Source: Alphaproteobacteria bacterium (GTDB lineage: Bacteria > Pseudomonadota > Alphaproteobacteria > JABAAW01). Taken from it: DNA of 6,566 nt. This document shows positions 6,429 to 6,566 of the stretch, piece by piece. The DNA lies in NCBI GenBank assembly GCA_014239005.1, contig JABAAA010000070.1, forward strand, positions 1-6,566, written 5' to 3'. The translations under genes and the position numbers were made by a program. The notes beneath the pieces were generated by a model. The model made no database searches. It had not been told where the DNA came from and worked only from the letters and a program-made list of their open reading frames with translations. Position 1 is the stretch's first letter. Each line of letters starts with the position of its first letter.

Positions 6429-6566
6429 ATGGCAGAAAAAACAACCTCCTCGCCCAAAAAAGCAACGGCAAGCAAAGCACCTGCGAACAAAGCGGTGGCA
6501 AGCAAAGCGGTGGCAAGCAAGTCCTTAAGCAAGCCCAAGTCCAAGCCCTTGCTCGCCAAGTCGCGC
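6429..6566 (+). CDS. rplV: Probable 50S ribosomal protein L22, N-terminal extension only, cut by the window edge
   Basis: The frame is open for 46 codons from the ATG at 6429 to the last base. L22 normally follows S19, and its beta-hairpin lines the exit tunnel, but none of its conserved core is inside the window. What is visible is low-complexity and strongly basic: 11 Lys and one Arg against one Glu, with Ala and Ser making up most of the rest. Four pentapeptides of the form K-A-x-A-(S/N) occur in a row, KATAS, KAPAN, KAVAS and KAVAS, then lysine/serine/proline sequence to LLAKSR. Usual L22 proteins are about 110-130 residues with only a short leader. No Shine-Dalgarno sequence precedes the ATG. 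In-frame GTG codons at 6495 and 6510 are other possible starts. The L22 name rests on gene order alone. A short histone H1-like protein inserted here cannot be excluded. Confidence 0.65.
   Translation, partial: MAEKTTSSPKKATASKAPANKAVASKAVASKSLSKPKSKPLLAKSR
6459..6518 (+). repeat. 15-base repeats encoding K-A-x-A-(S/N), four units
   Basis: Two exact copies of AAAGCGGTGGCAAGC lie at 6489-6503 and 6504-6518. A related copy at 6459-6473 matches 13 of 15 bases, and a more diverged one lies at 6474-6488. The period of 15 preserves the frame. The two exact copies at the 3' end suggest the most recent duplication. Confidence 0.85.

Noticed and set aside
1..6566. A defence, mobile or otherwise undescribed gene system
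   Set aside because: Essentially every base belongs to a conserved translation gene or a gap under 60 bases. There are no foreign genes, integrase, terminal repeats or arrays.

Overview
The window is a stretch of a bacterial translation-gene cluster in which the str and S10 operons are joined. All genes are on the + strand, in the order fusA (5' end missing), tuf, rpsJ, rplC, rplD, rplW, rplB, rpsS, then the start of what should be rplV. The sequence is moderately GC-rich. EF-Tu is 396 residues long, carries [17 protein letters not shown] at its N-terminus and has [17 protein letters not shown] in domain II. tuf is followed directly by rpsJ. Together these point to an alphaproteobacterium, perhaps near the Rhodospirillales by the look of EF-Tu. 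I cannot place it more finely by eye.

Layout. Bases 1-1694 hold the last four fifths of EF-G, and 1734-2924 hold complete EF-Tu. A 57-base gap with a GC-rich inverted repeat leads to the S10 genes: S10 (2982-3290), L3 (3316-4203), L4 (4200-4907), L23 (4904-5230), L2 (5249-6079) and S19 (6098-6376). From 6429 to the window edge there is an open, lysine- and alanine-rich reading frame, taken as the N-terminal extension of L22. No gap exceeds 60 bases, and there are no RNA genes, mobile elements, CRISPR arrays or convincing reverse-strand genes.

The genes work together: EF-Tu delivers aminoacyl-tRNA, EF-G translocates, and the ribosomal proteins build the 50S subunit (L3, L4, L23, L2, probably L22) and the 30S subunit (S10, S19). 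rplC/rplD and rplD/rplW overlap by GTGA, which suggests translational coupling. tuf, rplD, rplB and rpsS have good Shine-Dalgarno sequences and rplW a weaker one. rpsJ, rplC and the rplV candidate have none that can be seen.

The core content is conserved and ordinary, and I see no undescribed system. The unusual part is a set of low-complexity extensions on ribosomal proteins: both ends of L3, the C-terminus of L4 and the N-terminus of L22. Three of these four (all but the L3 N-terminus) contain short in-frame tandem duplications of 12 or 15 bases, and EF-G has a similar duplication. Two conserved sites also look altered: the L3 glutamine methylated in E. coli, and the L4 loop tip at the exit-tunnel constriction.
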